Notes: generated by a model not told the origin, from the sequence alone. DNA of 64,000 bases from Pratylenchus scribneri (GCA_030063045.1 JAQSEB010000189.1:210285-274284), one strand, 5' to 3'. Shown: positions 54,885 to 63,529, numbered from the stretch's first letter. Numbers and translations: made by a program.

Positions 54885-55260
54885 TAATCCGGGTTTGGCT
54901 GGGTCCCCTTTTTCTCTCCCTTCGCAGAAATCTGTTTGGCCGATTACCCAAAATTCCGAATTGGCTTGGCCCCAATATTTGAATTGGCTTGACTCTCGTC
55001 TGCTGGCCCCCTTTCCTCTATTGCTTGCAATTGCCGTGCCGGCCGCTCATCCCGTTCCCTTATTGCGTGGAATTGGCTTGCCGTCCATTGTCATTGGCCC
55101 TTCCTATGGCGCACTGGCTTGCCCTTCCTCAGCTATGGTCACTCCCCATTGGCTTGGCTCCGGATCTTCTTGCTTGTTGGCCCATTGCCCGATTAAGTAT
55201 CTCGGCCGTTGCCCACGCCCCCTCTTGATGGCATATAAAATGATCTCGCCTTAACCCTCT
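54885..55260. repeat. GC-rich island with repeated TTGGCTTG words
   Basis: Sharp GC-rich block at the boundary of the AT desert. TTGGCTTG occurs at 54961, 54984, 55073 and 55149, with CTGGCTTG at 55114 and related TTGGCC/TTGCC words between. Two overlapping frames stay open (54895-55254 and 54989-55228), but the longer starts at TTG and the translation is a low-complexity Pro/Leu/Ala string that changes frame at each word, so I do not call a gene. TTGGC/GCCAA words also dominate the other GC-rich island at 9.3 kb. No convincing inverted ends were found here. It could be a decayed GC-rich transposon or satellite-like DNA. Confidence 0.55.
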
Positions 55261-55656
55261 AATTGTTGGATTCCTTTATTTCTTCCCCCCATCGCTGTCA
55301 TTTCAACATCTATTTTGGCCCCAATAAATATTTGATCGCCGTTCATTCAAATTTGATTTATTGGGTTCAATTTCGCTTCCGGCCTAAAATGGACCCAATA
55401 ACGCAAAAAGCAATGGTCAAAAAATTTTTTCTTTTTTGAAAATTAAAATTTTCTTTTCATTTATTATCAAGTCAGGGCTTTCTGATTTATTTTCAAAGAA
55501 AATACATTGGCCTTGAAAAAAAAAGATTTTGGTGTCGGAAAAAAAAGCTTTTTCGATTTAAGCTAATATAATTTTTCAATTAGGTTTTTTTTCTTGAATG
55601 AACAATCCAGAAACATCCAGCACTAAGTTTACTTTTGTGAAGAAATTTTTTCGAGC
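55261..55656. other. Intergenic stretch without a recognised gene
   Basis: Holds three ATTGGG/CCCAAT words (about 55320-55400) such as GGCCCCAATAAATA and GGACCCAATAACG, then A/T-rich DNA. The open frame at 55598-55849 continues into the tandem array on the right and is judged non-coding. Confidence 0.6.
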
Positions 55657-55846
55657 AGCAAAGCGAAAAATTCAAGCCAAAAATGGCCGCGCTGCGAAAA
55701 AGTCAAGCCTAAAAATGGCCGCACAGCGAAAAATTCAAGCCGAAAAATGGCCGCGCAACGAAAAATTTAAGCACAAAAATGGTCGCGCAGCGAAAAATTC
55801 AAGCCGAAAAATGGCCGCTCTGCGAAAAATTCGAACCAAAAAATGG
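55657..55846 (+). repeat. Tandem array, six copies of a 32-bp unit
   Basis: Unit GCGCTGCGAAAAATTCAAGC followed by CGAAAAATGGCC. Copies start at about 55657, 55689, 55721, 55753, 55785 and 55817 with exact 32-bp spacing and a few substitutions each. Because 32 is not a multiple of three, one open frame (55598-55849) reads successive copies in rotating frames, giving Lys/Ala/Arg-rich sequence. This argues against selection on a protein. Confidence 0.9.
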
Positions 55847-55950
55847 TAAATCAACGAACAAATTTCATTTAAAAAAAACAATTTTTTGAAATTAAATTAA
55901 AACAATTTTCATTGCATTTTCGCGTTTTTTACATTAATTTTCCCATTTTT

Positions 55951-56024
55951 ACGCAAAACGCAAAACGAAACGCAATGGCCAAAAATGAACGCAATTAACG
56001 CAAAACGCAATGCGCTCATCCCTG
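55951..56024 (-). mobile_element. Possible hAT-like right terminus with ACGCAA repeats
   Basis: The block ends GCGCTCATCCCTG at 56024, which on the minus strand starts CAGGGATGAGCGC, a typical hAT-type end. The adjacent 70 bp carry about six copies of ACGCAA. The nearest CAGGG to the left (55473) does not continue as an inverted repeat, and the flanking octamers do not match, so no complete element can be drawn. Confidence 0.35.
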
Positions 56025-56455
56025 ATGTCAATCTTCTTGTTTGTTTCCACTGCGATTTCTTCCATCGTTTTCGCTTCTTCATCCTGTTGCTGTAGGTTTT
56101 TTTTCCGTTCATCCATTTTGTTGATGATGTTTTGTACATTTACTAAAAAATGTTGGGAATTTAACTATTCATTTTACTTTTCATAGTATTTGAGTTGTCT
56201 GATTTGGCTACTATTTTATAAGTTGAATTAGGTGCTATTGGATCAATACTGTCTCAAAAGTTACTTAATGCGGAATTTCCAATGAAATGTTGTGAATAAA
56301 ACTATTGTCGGTTTCCTTATGCTCCGTCTCTCAATTGTTAAATAATAATTTGGTCCCGAATCCAATATACAGGTTTGGTTTACGAGGTACCCATAGGCAA
56401 TAACCATTAGTCAACCATCAATCAATAGATAAGGTCTTATATTACCTCTTTGGAT

Positions 56456-56707
56456 CAGTGGCATAGCCAGGGGGGCTATGGGGGGATGAAGCGCGCTCGC
56501 GCCTATCGGCGCTCGCGAATTTAAGTTTTAATTTAAAATCATAAATTTTTTTCAAAATTTTTGATCTTTAAGTCTAAATATAGGTAAAAAATTTCGCTCG
56601 CGCCTATCGGCGCTCGCAATTTCTGATTTTTTTGCATAGTTTACCCTCAAAAAAATTTTTCTCCTTGTTATGCCCTCCCCCCTAAAAAAATTCTGGCTAT
56701 GCCTTTG
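56456..56707. mobile_element. hAT-like MITE (252 bp) with duplicated GC block
   Basis: The left end reads CAGTGGCATAGCCAGGGGGG; the right end on the minus strand reads CAAAGGCATAGCCAG followed by a GGGGGGAGGG run. The shared GGCATAGCCAG forms the inverted repeat. Flanking octamers CTTTGGAT (56448-56455) and ATTTGGAT (56708-56715) match at 7 of 8 bases, consistent with an aged 8-bp target duplication of a hAT element. Inside, the block CGCTCGCGCCTATCGGCGCT is present twice in direct orientation (from 56494 and from 56595), separated by AT-rich DNA. No transposase frame. Confidence 0.8.
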
Positions 56708-56718
56708 ATTTGGATTGT

Positions 56719-56736
56719 GTGCACTGCACAGTGCAC
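56719..56736. repeat. Near-perfect palindrome
   Basis: GTGCACTG at 56719-56726 is followed, after the two bases CA, by CAGTGCAC at 56729-56736. It abuts the target duplication of the MITE on its left. Confidence 0.75.
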
Positions 56737-56756
56737 CAACACACAACTACTCGTAC

Positions 56757-57000
56757 TTATGGTCTCATTTTGTGCGTAGCCAAACCTTAATGTCCCATTT
56801 GTGCCGCCCCAAAAACCTTAATGTCTAATCTCTCATTTGTGTACCAAAATTAAGGTCTTATCTTCTTTACCTTAAACTTTAAAGGTCTCATTTGTTTGAT
56901 AATAAATTAAGGTTTGATTTGTGCTTATCCAAATTTTAAAATGCTCATTTGTGTGTGCATAAATCTTGTCTCATTTGTGTTTTGTCTGGTACAAAAACTT
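56757..57000 (+). repeat. Degenerate tandem array, consensus TTAAGGTCTCATTTGTGT
   Basis: About eight diverged copies of a 25-32 bp unit built from TTAAGGTCTCATTTGTGTG plus a CCAAA-type tail. Clear copies start at about 56757, 56790, 56818, 56882 and 56912. Unit lengths vary, so this is an old array. Non-coding. Confidence 0.7.
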
Positions 57001-58303
57001 TAGTTTTTTTAGAGCTATCAATTCCAAGATCTGGTTTGTATTTGTGGTACCCAAATACTTAAAGTCATTTATAACTCTCGTCATCTAACTAGTTAGGATA
57101 TTGTCAATATTTATTTTTTAATGCTTTTTTAGAACTTCCAATTTGTATTAAATCTTTTGTCATCACTTTTTGAATGTTAAACACAAACCTTTATAATACC
57201 CAGGAAAAGAATAGTTTTGGCAATGATGAGAAGAACAAATTTACTGAGAAGACAGACTTGTTATAGTTGTTCTGTTAAATTGGTTGTGTTGTTTTAAATA
57301 AAGATTGAAAGCCGTTCTTTAGATGAAGTTTTAAATAAACTAACTAGGAAATTTTCTTTAAATAACTTTATAGAGAATTTTACCCTAAAATAAGAGTACA
57401 TTTATTAATTAAATTAGCAATAATTAATTAAATGTGAATTGAAATGCGAATTGGAGTATAATTAAAAAAAATTTTTAGCTATTGTCATCTATCAAAGCTT
57501 TCCGAATTAACTTATCTGAAATAACCGCTTTTATCTTGTTTTTTTTCTAATCAAAATTGGGGTTCACATCCGCGCAGGGGCGCAACGCATGATTTAATTG
57601 CATTTCCGTATAAACCGCGGACTGTGGACACCAAAAACAAAAACATGCACTTTCGGTCGGACTTCGGCCATTTTCATTTTTTCCTCTATTTCCCTCGCTT
57701 CTCTTTTCATTTACCCCTTTTTTTCTTTCTCCTCCATGTTTCACCACTACATTCGCTAAATATAATATAAATTCGCTTGAATAAATAATTCAAATCCAAT
57801 AACCATTTTCATTTTTGTTTTGCTTTTGCTTGGCATTGAATGGCACAAACAAAAGCTTTCACTTCTCGTCCTCTCTTCTCAATTCGAGGGTCCGCGCTCT
57901 ACTCTCGAATTTTAATGCCGTGCAATGTGCCACTTATTTGGCACAAGCCTCCACCCCCAAAAGCGGAAAAAAACCAATAAATCTTAAATTACACCCAAAT
58001 CTCTCAAATTTCTCTCACAATTGGTGGAATATAAGAAATTTAGGTTGATTCCATTTTTAATTTATCAGAAAATTCCATCAAAACGCACATAAAATCGAAT
58101 TAATTTAATCTATAATTCATCGCGCATGCCTTGGTATATTTTATTTTATTTCGATAAAAATAATTGAAGAAATATGGACAAGAAAAAAAATAAAATTGAC
58201 TGTTTTTCCAACTTCCTATTCCCTTAATTATTTTGGGAATTTAAGTACACATCTAATTTTTTTCAGATTAATCGAAATAAAAAATTATTCCAATTTTTGA
58301 CAG
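57001..58303. other. Intergenic region upstream of TPRKB
   Basis: No gene is called. A CT-rich tract at 57671-57747 makes the minus strand purine-rich, which creates an open frame (57547-57747) of Lys/Glu/Arg/Gly composition; I treat this as a composition effect. Two inverted repeats occur: AATTCGAG (57881-57888) with CTCGAATT (57904-57911), and GTGCCA (57927-57932) with TGGCAC (57939-57944). The region probably includes the TPRKB promoter, but no specific element can be assigned. Confidence 0.55.
58291..58303 (+). promoter_or_regulatory. Candidate trans-splice acceptor for TPRKB
   Basis: CAATTTTTGACAG ends at 58303, 28 bases before the ATG at 58332. A pyrimidine-rich AG this close to a start codon in a nematode is typical of a spliced-leader acceptor. 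It could instead end a 5' UTR intron. A second acceptor-like TTTTTTTCAG lies at about 58257-58266. Confidence 0.45.
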
Positions 58304-58331
58304 TTTTTCCGGCAACAAGAAGCATTGCAGA

Positions 58332-60793
58332 ATGAAAGCCGGCTGCTCTCGTCTCTTCGAACTTCGGCCGGATCCATACGACAAAACACAACGAAAGTTT
58401 CTTCTTTTAATTTACAATTTTTAATATTTAATTTCGCTAATAATTGAAGTTTGTGGACGTCGAAAATGCGCCAGAATTGAGGGAATTTGTGCGGACCGGA
58501 GCATTGGATGCTGCAATGATTCGCGCAGAATTGGTTTTATAAATTCGCAAAAATTTGTTTAACATAGTTAATTTTTGCATTTAAAAAATCATTTGAAATT
58601 TTAGCCCTTAAAAATAAACAACCTCAAAAATTGGGTACTTGTCGGCTTTGTATCCCCTTTTTGGTTCAGCTGGGGAAAAGTGAAGATCCCCCCCCCCCCC
58701 TTTTGAATCATTAAGATATTAGGGTTAGGGTCAATAGGGGTTATCTGCTGGGTTGGTTCCTATCCTTGATCAACCCTACATAACCCTAACCCTAATCCTA
58801 ATGGCCCATAGGGGGGACCCGGGACCCTTCACATTTTCCTTTCTCAATAAAAAAGGGGATACAAAGCCGACAAGTGCCAAAAATTGTTAACAAAAAGCTT
58901 TTTACTATGAGATGATTTGGGTAATGCTACAATTTTGTCTGACAAACTATTTTATGCCAATTTTTGATAAGCTTAATGCCAAATCTCTCATTTATCAATT
59001 ATCATCGATAGATGATACATGAAATTGTTAGTAAAGCCCGACCATACCAAAAAGGCCATCCATGTTCATGTATGACACTGAAATAAATTAAATAACATAT
59101 TACATCACATGTTTAACAGTCACAAATTATCATGGAAAAACTTTTTGGAAAAATGTTTGTGAATTAGAATTTTTGGTCGAATGCAATCTCTTATATTTTC
59201 GTCTGATTTTCTACAATATAATTCTTTTTTAGAAATAAAATTATTCAATAATTTCTATTCCGTTGCACAGGTCCTTGAACCATTTGTCCTTTTGGCCGCC
59301 GCCAATCGTGCCATCCATCAAGCAGCCCATAATCGCATTTTCACCCGATCCTTGGCCGCCGAACTCATCTACTCTCTCTCGCCGAATCGCAACATATCCG
59401 AGTCATTAAATAGTTTGTGGTTTTTGCTTTTTAATGAAATTTTCAAAAAATGGAAATATTAATTAATTTCTTAGGTGTCGGAATTTATATAAATTTATTT
59501 TCTAGTAATATTTTAAAGCAATTTTGAATGTCCATTTATGAAAAATAGTAGATAAATTTTGTAATAATTGGCCATTTTTAGGAGGTTAAATAACATATTT
59601 GTCCATCATGATATTTGCAAATTTGTTAGCCTAGGTAAATGTAGAAAGTGAACCATTGGCTTTGGCTTTAATAAAATTGGCATAAAATTTTATTTTAGTG
59701 AAAACACAAAATGGAAACCAACATTCGTACTTTTTGCATTCTGATACCTATCTATAATTAGATTACAATAAAATTGAGTTAAATAAAGGAAAAAATTTTT
59801 GTGTCGTTTAAATCCATCATTTTTACCAGAGATTAAAAATATTTATTTAGAATCTCGAATCTTATTAAAAAAATAATTTAAATATGGCCTGAATTTTTAG
59901 AATTGACCAAAATATAAATTAAAATCATTTTTTATTTAATTAATTTGCCCATAATTTTGCAGCGTTTGGCATTGCGGAATTCAGCAAATCAATTTTGGTG
60001 GCAATATTCGACGATGTAAAAGGCAAAAAGATGATCGATGCGGCCAAACGGATCAAAGGCAATCCCGTCCCGCTGGAACAACTTCGAGAAATTGCCGATG
60101 AGGCAATGATAAAACAGGCAGGAATTACCTAATTTATTGATTTAAATAAGTGAAAAAACGCAAATTAAGTGTATGAATATGAACTTGATTCAGATCCATT
60201 TTTCTTTCAAGTTTCAATGATAAAAGCAATTGTAAAGATTGTTAGATATAATTAAATTAAGGAAAATGCCAAGCATTTCCATTTTTCCCAACCAAATTTT
60301 TGCCAATTTTGTTAAGCAGAGAAAATCGATGATTCAATTTAAAATCGAAATTGGGGGAATTTTTGCTCAAAAAAACGAAAATAGGAGAAAAAAATGAAAT
60401 TTTTAAACCATGATTTTAAAATTGACACCTTTGTGCTTTATAAAACCATCTTGGACTTTTCTACTGAGCCTAATGCCAACATTTACCCTGGGTGGATAGG
60501 TTAAACACTCACAAATATAAATATTTGTGGTACCCTTAACAAAATGGCCAAATTTGTCAGTAACAGAAATGAGGGGTTTAAGAATTCCCAGAAAAAATAT
60601 TTTTACTCCAAATAGAGTCAAATTTCGATATTTAATAATTTAAATTACAATAAAAATTGAAATAATAAATATTTCTTTAAATTTTTTAATTTTTCCTCAT
60701 ACACAGATCTACCAATTGAGCAGTCCCGAATTGAATGGTGCCTCGCTGAGTGACCAAATTGTGACGCGGATAGTGAGCAAGGATATTGTTTGA
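58332..60793 (+). CDS. TPRKB: TPRKB/Cgi121, subunit of the KEOPS (EKC) complex
   Basis: Cgi121/TPRKB binds the kinase subunit Bud32/TP53RK in KEOPS, which makes the t6A modification on ANN-decoding tRNAs (known family role). Exons read by hand: 1, 58332-about 58400; 2, 58450-58533; 3, 59271-59412; 4, 59963-60117; 5, 60707-60793 (TGA). Exons 2-5 join in phase and give the family blocks in order: FVDVENAPELR; VLEPFVLLAAANRAIH; LAAELIYSLSPNRNISESLN; TFGIAEFSKSILVAIFDD; IYQLSSPELNGASLSDQI and a C-terminal SKDIV. These parallel the human [40 protein letters not shown] and IYKLSS (recalled, not searched). Length is about 178 residues, near the usual 175. Intron 4 starts GC (CAG then GCAGGA). The exon 1 to 2 junction is unresolved: MKAGCSRLFELRPDPYDKTQRK fits the family N-terminus, but the only GT-AG intron (58397-58449) shifts the frame by one. 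Intron 2 carries a MITE. Confidence 0.88.
58626..58633 (+). repeat. 8-bp target-site duplication, left
   Basis: AAAAATTG directly before the GGTACTTG end of the intronic MITE; an identical copy follows its other end at 58879-58886. Confidence 0.92.
58634..58878. mobile_element. MITE (245 bp) in TPRKB intron 2
   Basis: Terminal inverted repeats of 29 bp with one mismatch (58634-58662 and 58850-58878), starting GG(T/C)ACTTGTCGGC, are flanked by a perfect 8-bp direct repeat AAAAATTG (58626-58633 and 58879-58886). The arms stay complementary further in, including ATTAGGGTTAGGG on the left and CCCTAACCCTAAT on the right, so the whole element can fold back. A C run of 13 lies at 58688-58700. There is no open frame. 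An 8-bp duplication with ends starting GG is compatible with Merlin-like or atypical hAT elements; the superfamily is uncertain. It sits about 100 bp inside the intron and leaves the splice sites intact. Confidence 0.93.
58879..58886 (+). repeat. 8-bp target-site duplication, right
   Basis: AAAAATTG directly after the CAAGTGCC end of the intronic MITE, identical to 58626-58633. Confidence 0.92.
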
Positions 60794-60816
60794 ATTGAAG
60801 AAGAAATTTGAAGGAA

Positions 60817-60847
60817 AATAAAAAATCAGCAGAAATTTCAAAATAAA
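60817..60847 (+). terminator. Candidate polyadenylation signals of TPRKB
   Basis: AATAAA at 60817-60822 and again at 60842-60847, 24 and 49 bases past the TPRKB stop codon. In A-rich DNA such hexamers also occur by chance. Confidence 0.4.
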
Positions 60848-60849
60848 AA

Positions 60850-61029
60850 TGATGATACTTGCGATTTGAACCAAAATTTTGATTCGAAATTTGAATGTTC
60901 GTCGGTTCGATAATGTTTAAATTTATTTTTCCTTAACAATTTTGTGACAATATTAGCCATTTGCCTTCGAAATCATTTAATATTCTATGCCATAGAAATG
61001 AATGAAAATGCACATAACATTTTATATAT
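60850..61029. other. Intergenic, nothing recognised
   Basis: Short AT-rich spacer between the TPRKB 3' end and the repeat cluster; no gene or site could be supported. Confidence 0.55.
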
Positions 61030-61035
61030 GTGTCG

Positions 61036-61111
61036 GCGCGAAAACTGGAAATCCGCGAAAACTGGAAATTTCTGGTTTTCGCGGTTTTTCAGCGAAAAGT
61101 GGAAATTATCC
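61036..61111. repeat. Direct and inverted GCGAAAACTGGAAAT repeats
   Basis: GCGAAAACTGGAAAT occurs at 61038 and 61054. It is followed by the imperfect inverse TTTCTGGTTTTCGCG (two mismatches) and a further AGCGAAAAGTGGAAATT, whose inner AAAGTGGA pairs with TCCACTTT. The block can fold into hairpins and directly precedes the 55-bp array. Confidence 0.65.
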
Positions 61112-61115
61112 ACTT

Positions 61116-61330
61116 TTTTTATATGCAACATGCTTTTTGCTTGTTCCATTTTATGGAACATTGCATAAGCATTTTATATGCAAAATGCTTTTTGTGTGTT
61201 CCATTTTATGGAACAATGCATAAGCATTTTATATGCAAAATGCTTTTTGTGTGTTCCATTTTATGGAACAATGCATAAGCATTTTATATGCAAAATGCTT
61301 TTTGCTTGTTCCATTTTATGGAACAATTCA
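61116..61330 (+). repeat. Tandem array, four copies of a 55-bp palindromic unit
   Basis: Copies are marked by ATATGCAA at 61121, 61176, 61231 and 61286, an exact 55-bp period. Each holds ATGCTTTTTG(T/C)(G/T)TGTTCC, the inverted repeat TTCCATTTTATGGAA, and TGCATAAGCATTTTATATGCA, itself partly palindromic. The first and last copies differ slightly (TTGC in place of TGTG). Because 55 is not a multiple of three, three overlapping frames stay open across it; these are not genes. Confidence 0.93.
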
Positions 61331-62062
61331 TATAAATGCATCCATGCTCAGTGCTCCTTGTTCCTTTTTCCATCCGTTTTTTAGTGCATTCTTTTTCGGC
61401 TGAAGTCTTTTATCCTATGCTCACTTCTATTCACCTTTTGTAAAGCGAAATATCATTTAAAAATTTGGCTCAAGGCAGAATACCCATTACCCAACTCAAT
61501 CTTGGTACGGCTGGCATTCAACAATCAACTCAACAGCAAGGAAGATGGAAATATTTTTATTTTATTTTTATTCATCAATCAAAAAAAAGCACAAAGTCCA
61601 TTGTCCATTCCCACTCTAACATAAAATATAAGCTCAGGGCAATTTTCTCAAAGCCAATTCCATTTGCTGACTGCGATTATTTTATTACTCGATGATTGAT
61701 GATGACCCATTCAAAAAAGGATGCAAGTATTCTCTATTCTCCTCCAATTTCTTTATTTTCGGCAAAAAAATACCATTCTCCTTCAAATATTCCATTTTCA
61801 TCCAAACTTCAGTTGCATTCAATTTTTGGTGGCTCTCTGTCTTTCTTGTTACTGATTTTTATGTATAGAATTTTTTCCGCTAATTTTACCGGCTAAATCA
61901 GAATCAAAGAAAAATTAAATAATTTGAATTTCGTCTCTTCCCCAATTTAACTCATAGTCTCTTATTTCGTGGCCTGAATTTTCCCACCCTTCTAAATTTT
62001 TTATTTTCATTTAAGTAAATATGAACGTATAATTTATATTTTACTTTTTAGATTTAATTTCA
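61331..62062. other. Intergenic region upstream of the F-box-like gene
   Basis: No gene is called. Plus-strand frames at 61465-61695 and 61696-61896 have no supporting exon structure. The minus strand is purine-rich, so hydrophilic short frames appear (for example ATG at 62010 to TAA at 61915, 31 residues), but they do not chain through valid GT-AG introns in one frame. The promoter of the gene at 62097 must lie here. Confidence 0.5.
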
Positions 62063-62063
62063 G
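62047..62063 (+). promoter_or_regulatory. Candidate trans-splice acceptor of the F-box-like gene
   Basis: TTTAGATTTAATTTCAG ends at 62063, 33 bases before the ATG at 62097, matching the TTTCAG acceptor of nematode spliced-leader or 5' UTR splicing. Confidence 0.5.
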
Positions 62064-62096
62064 TGCTCAAAATTTCATTTAATTAATAAAAAAAAA

Positions 62097-63529
62097 ATGT
62101 CTGATGAAATTCGGGAATTGCGAAATGAAATCATTGCATTGAAGGAAAATGTTAGCAAATTGGAAGGAAAAAATGTTGATTTGTCCGATAAAATTGAAGA
62201 ATTGAATGGAAGAATTTTCGAATTGATTGAGAAAAATGATAAATTGAAAGAAGAAAATGAAGCATTGAAAGCGGAAAAATCATCTCAGGTTTTAGGAAAT
62301 TTTCATTTTAAGACATAATATAAATTTTTTGTAAATTTTTAATTAATTAATTTTAAGCTTATGCAACAAGAACCAGCCAAATCAACTAATAAGGCCATTC
62401 CAACTCCGGAATCTGAAGGAAAATGGAGCAACAGCAAATTGGGAAAAAAATCAAGAATTTTAGCGAATGGGTATCTAAAAATTTTTCAATTAATTTGTTC
62501 TATGTCTGAATATATTTTATTTAGTATCCCAAATTGGTTGATGTTTGACACATTTCCATGGATTAATCGCAAAGAAATGGCAATTTCCTCATTAAGCACT
62601 TCAAGTGAAACATTCCGCCAACTTTGTTGGCCAAAACTCCATCAAAATGTGATGCCGCACAAAATTGAACATTTGGATATTTTCCGGGCCCAATATGAAT
62701 TTGGGAATGAGCGAGCTTTGGTTCGGATCAAACGAAATGCGAATTGGTATTCTGAAGGGATTATTCCAATTGCTTCAATTCCATCACCAAATTATATTGT
62801 CGGCATCAAACAGATTGAAATAAAGTAAGAGATTAATATTCAATTCCCAATAAAAATTTTATTACATAATAGTTTTGTAAATGAACAACTTGTGGTTTTT
62901 TTCGAAAGTATTGGCCATTTGCTTCAAAATTGCACAATTTGCTTTTACGAATATTCATTGGGTGTAATTGGCTATAAAGGGATGTTTTTGATGCAAAAAT
63001 TGATGGAATATTTGGCCGACAAAATATTCAAATTAAATCTCTTTAACAAGAATTTGTTTGATTTCAATGAAAAGTTTCCTGGCTTTATTCATCATGCCCA
63101 ATTTCTTCACTTTGAGAGAAGAATTGGCATTTATGAAATTGAATTACTTCTGAAATGGCTGAAAAATCATCAATCGAATAATGGAGAACAAAAAATTATC
63201 CTATTCCATCATTATTCTTCACAGGAATTCATGATTTCCTTCATTGATCGCGTCAAAAAGGTTAATTAAAAATATTATAATAATTTTAATAATTATTTTA
63301 GGAATTTATCAATTCAAATTCGCCATCCAACTTTCTTCTTATTTATAATTCCGGCGCATTGGCTCAACACCAAGAATTTACATTGGAAAATGCACGAACA
63401 AATGAAATTTTGACTTTTTATCGAAAAAATGGTGAGGAATTTTATTTGGCGGACTTATTTGGCTCGATACCTAAAAGGCGAATAATATTGGAAAGAAGAT
63501 GGGGAGAAGAAAAGTTATCAAATACATGA
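62097..63529 (+). CDS. Coiled-coil/F-box-like protein (406 aa), probable lineage-expanded nematode family
   Basis: Five exons joined by GT-AG introns of 69, 54, 48 and 41 bp: 62097-62288, 62358-62470, 62525-62824, 62873-63260 and 63302-63529 (TGA). Coding total is 1221 bases, in phase throughout. Residues 1-64 form a leucine-heptad coiled coil (LRNEIIALKENVSKLEG through LKEENEALKAE). Residues 65-102 are a Ser/Thr/Lys-rich linker. Residues 103-140, from IPNWLMFDTFPW to FRQLCWPKL, resemble an F-box (helix, Ser-rich turn, FRQLC), which would bind Skp1 in an SCF ubiquitin ligase. Residues 141-406 look like the C-terminal region of large heteroderid F-box-like families, with FRAQYEFGNERALVRIKR and a final block NEILTFYRKNGEEFYLADLF; the fold is unknown to me. 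There is no signal peptide, so the protein is likely intracellular. Start chosen as the first ATG after the acceptor at 62063. Product naming is an inference; exon structure is secure. Confidence 0.82.

Noticed and set aside
54895..55254. 119-codon Pro/Leu/Ala-rich frame in the right GC island
   Set aside because: Starts at TTG, made of repeated TTGGC words read in changing frames; a second overlapping frame is equally open.
55473..56024. Complete hAT element between CAGGG (55473) and CCCTG (56024)
   Set aside because: The two ends are not inverted repeats beyond five bases and the flanking octamers (TATCAAGT and ATGTCAAT) do not match.
57547..57747. Minus-strand 66-codon frame with a basic N-terminus
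   Set aside because: It is the complement of a CT-rich tract; a donor-like GT exists but no partner exon was found downstream.
58720..58800. Interstitial telomere
   Set aside because: Only two to three TTAGGG units per arm, in inverted arms of a MITE with a target duplication; not a telomere tract.
61002..61384. Three overlapping cysteine-containing frames (CKMLF repeats) that mimic a repeat protein
   Set aside because: They arise from a 55-bp non-coding array read in three frames; no frame is preferred.
61600..62010. Minus-strand hydrophilic frames (for example from ATG 62010) suggesting a divergent gene
   Set aside because: The segments lie in different frames and cannot be joined by GT-AG introns; pyrimidine-rich plus strand explains the Lys/Glu-rich translations.
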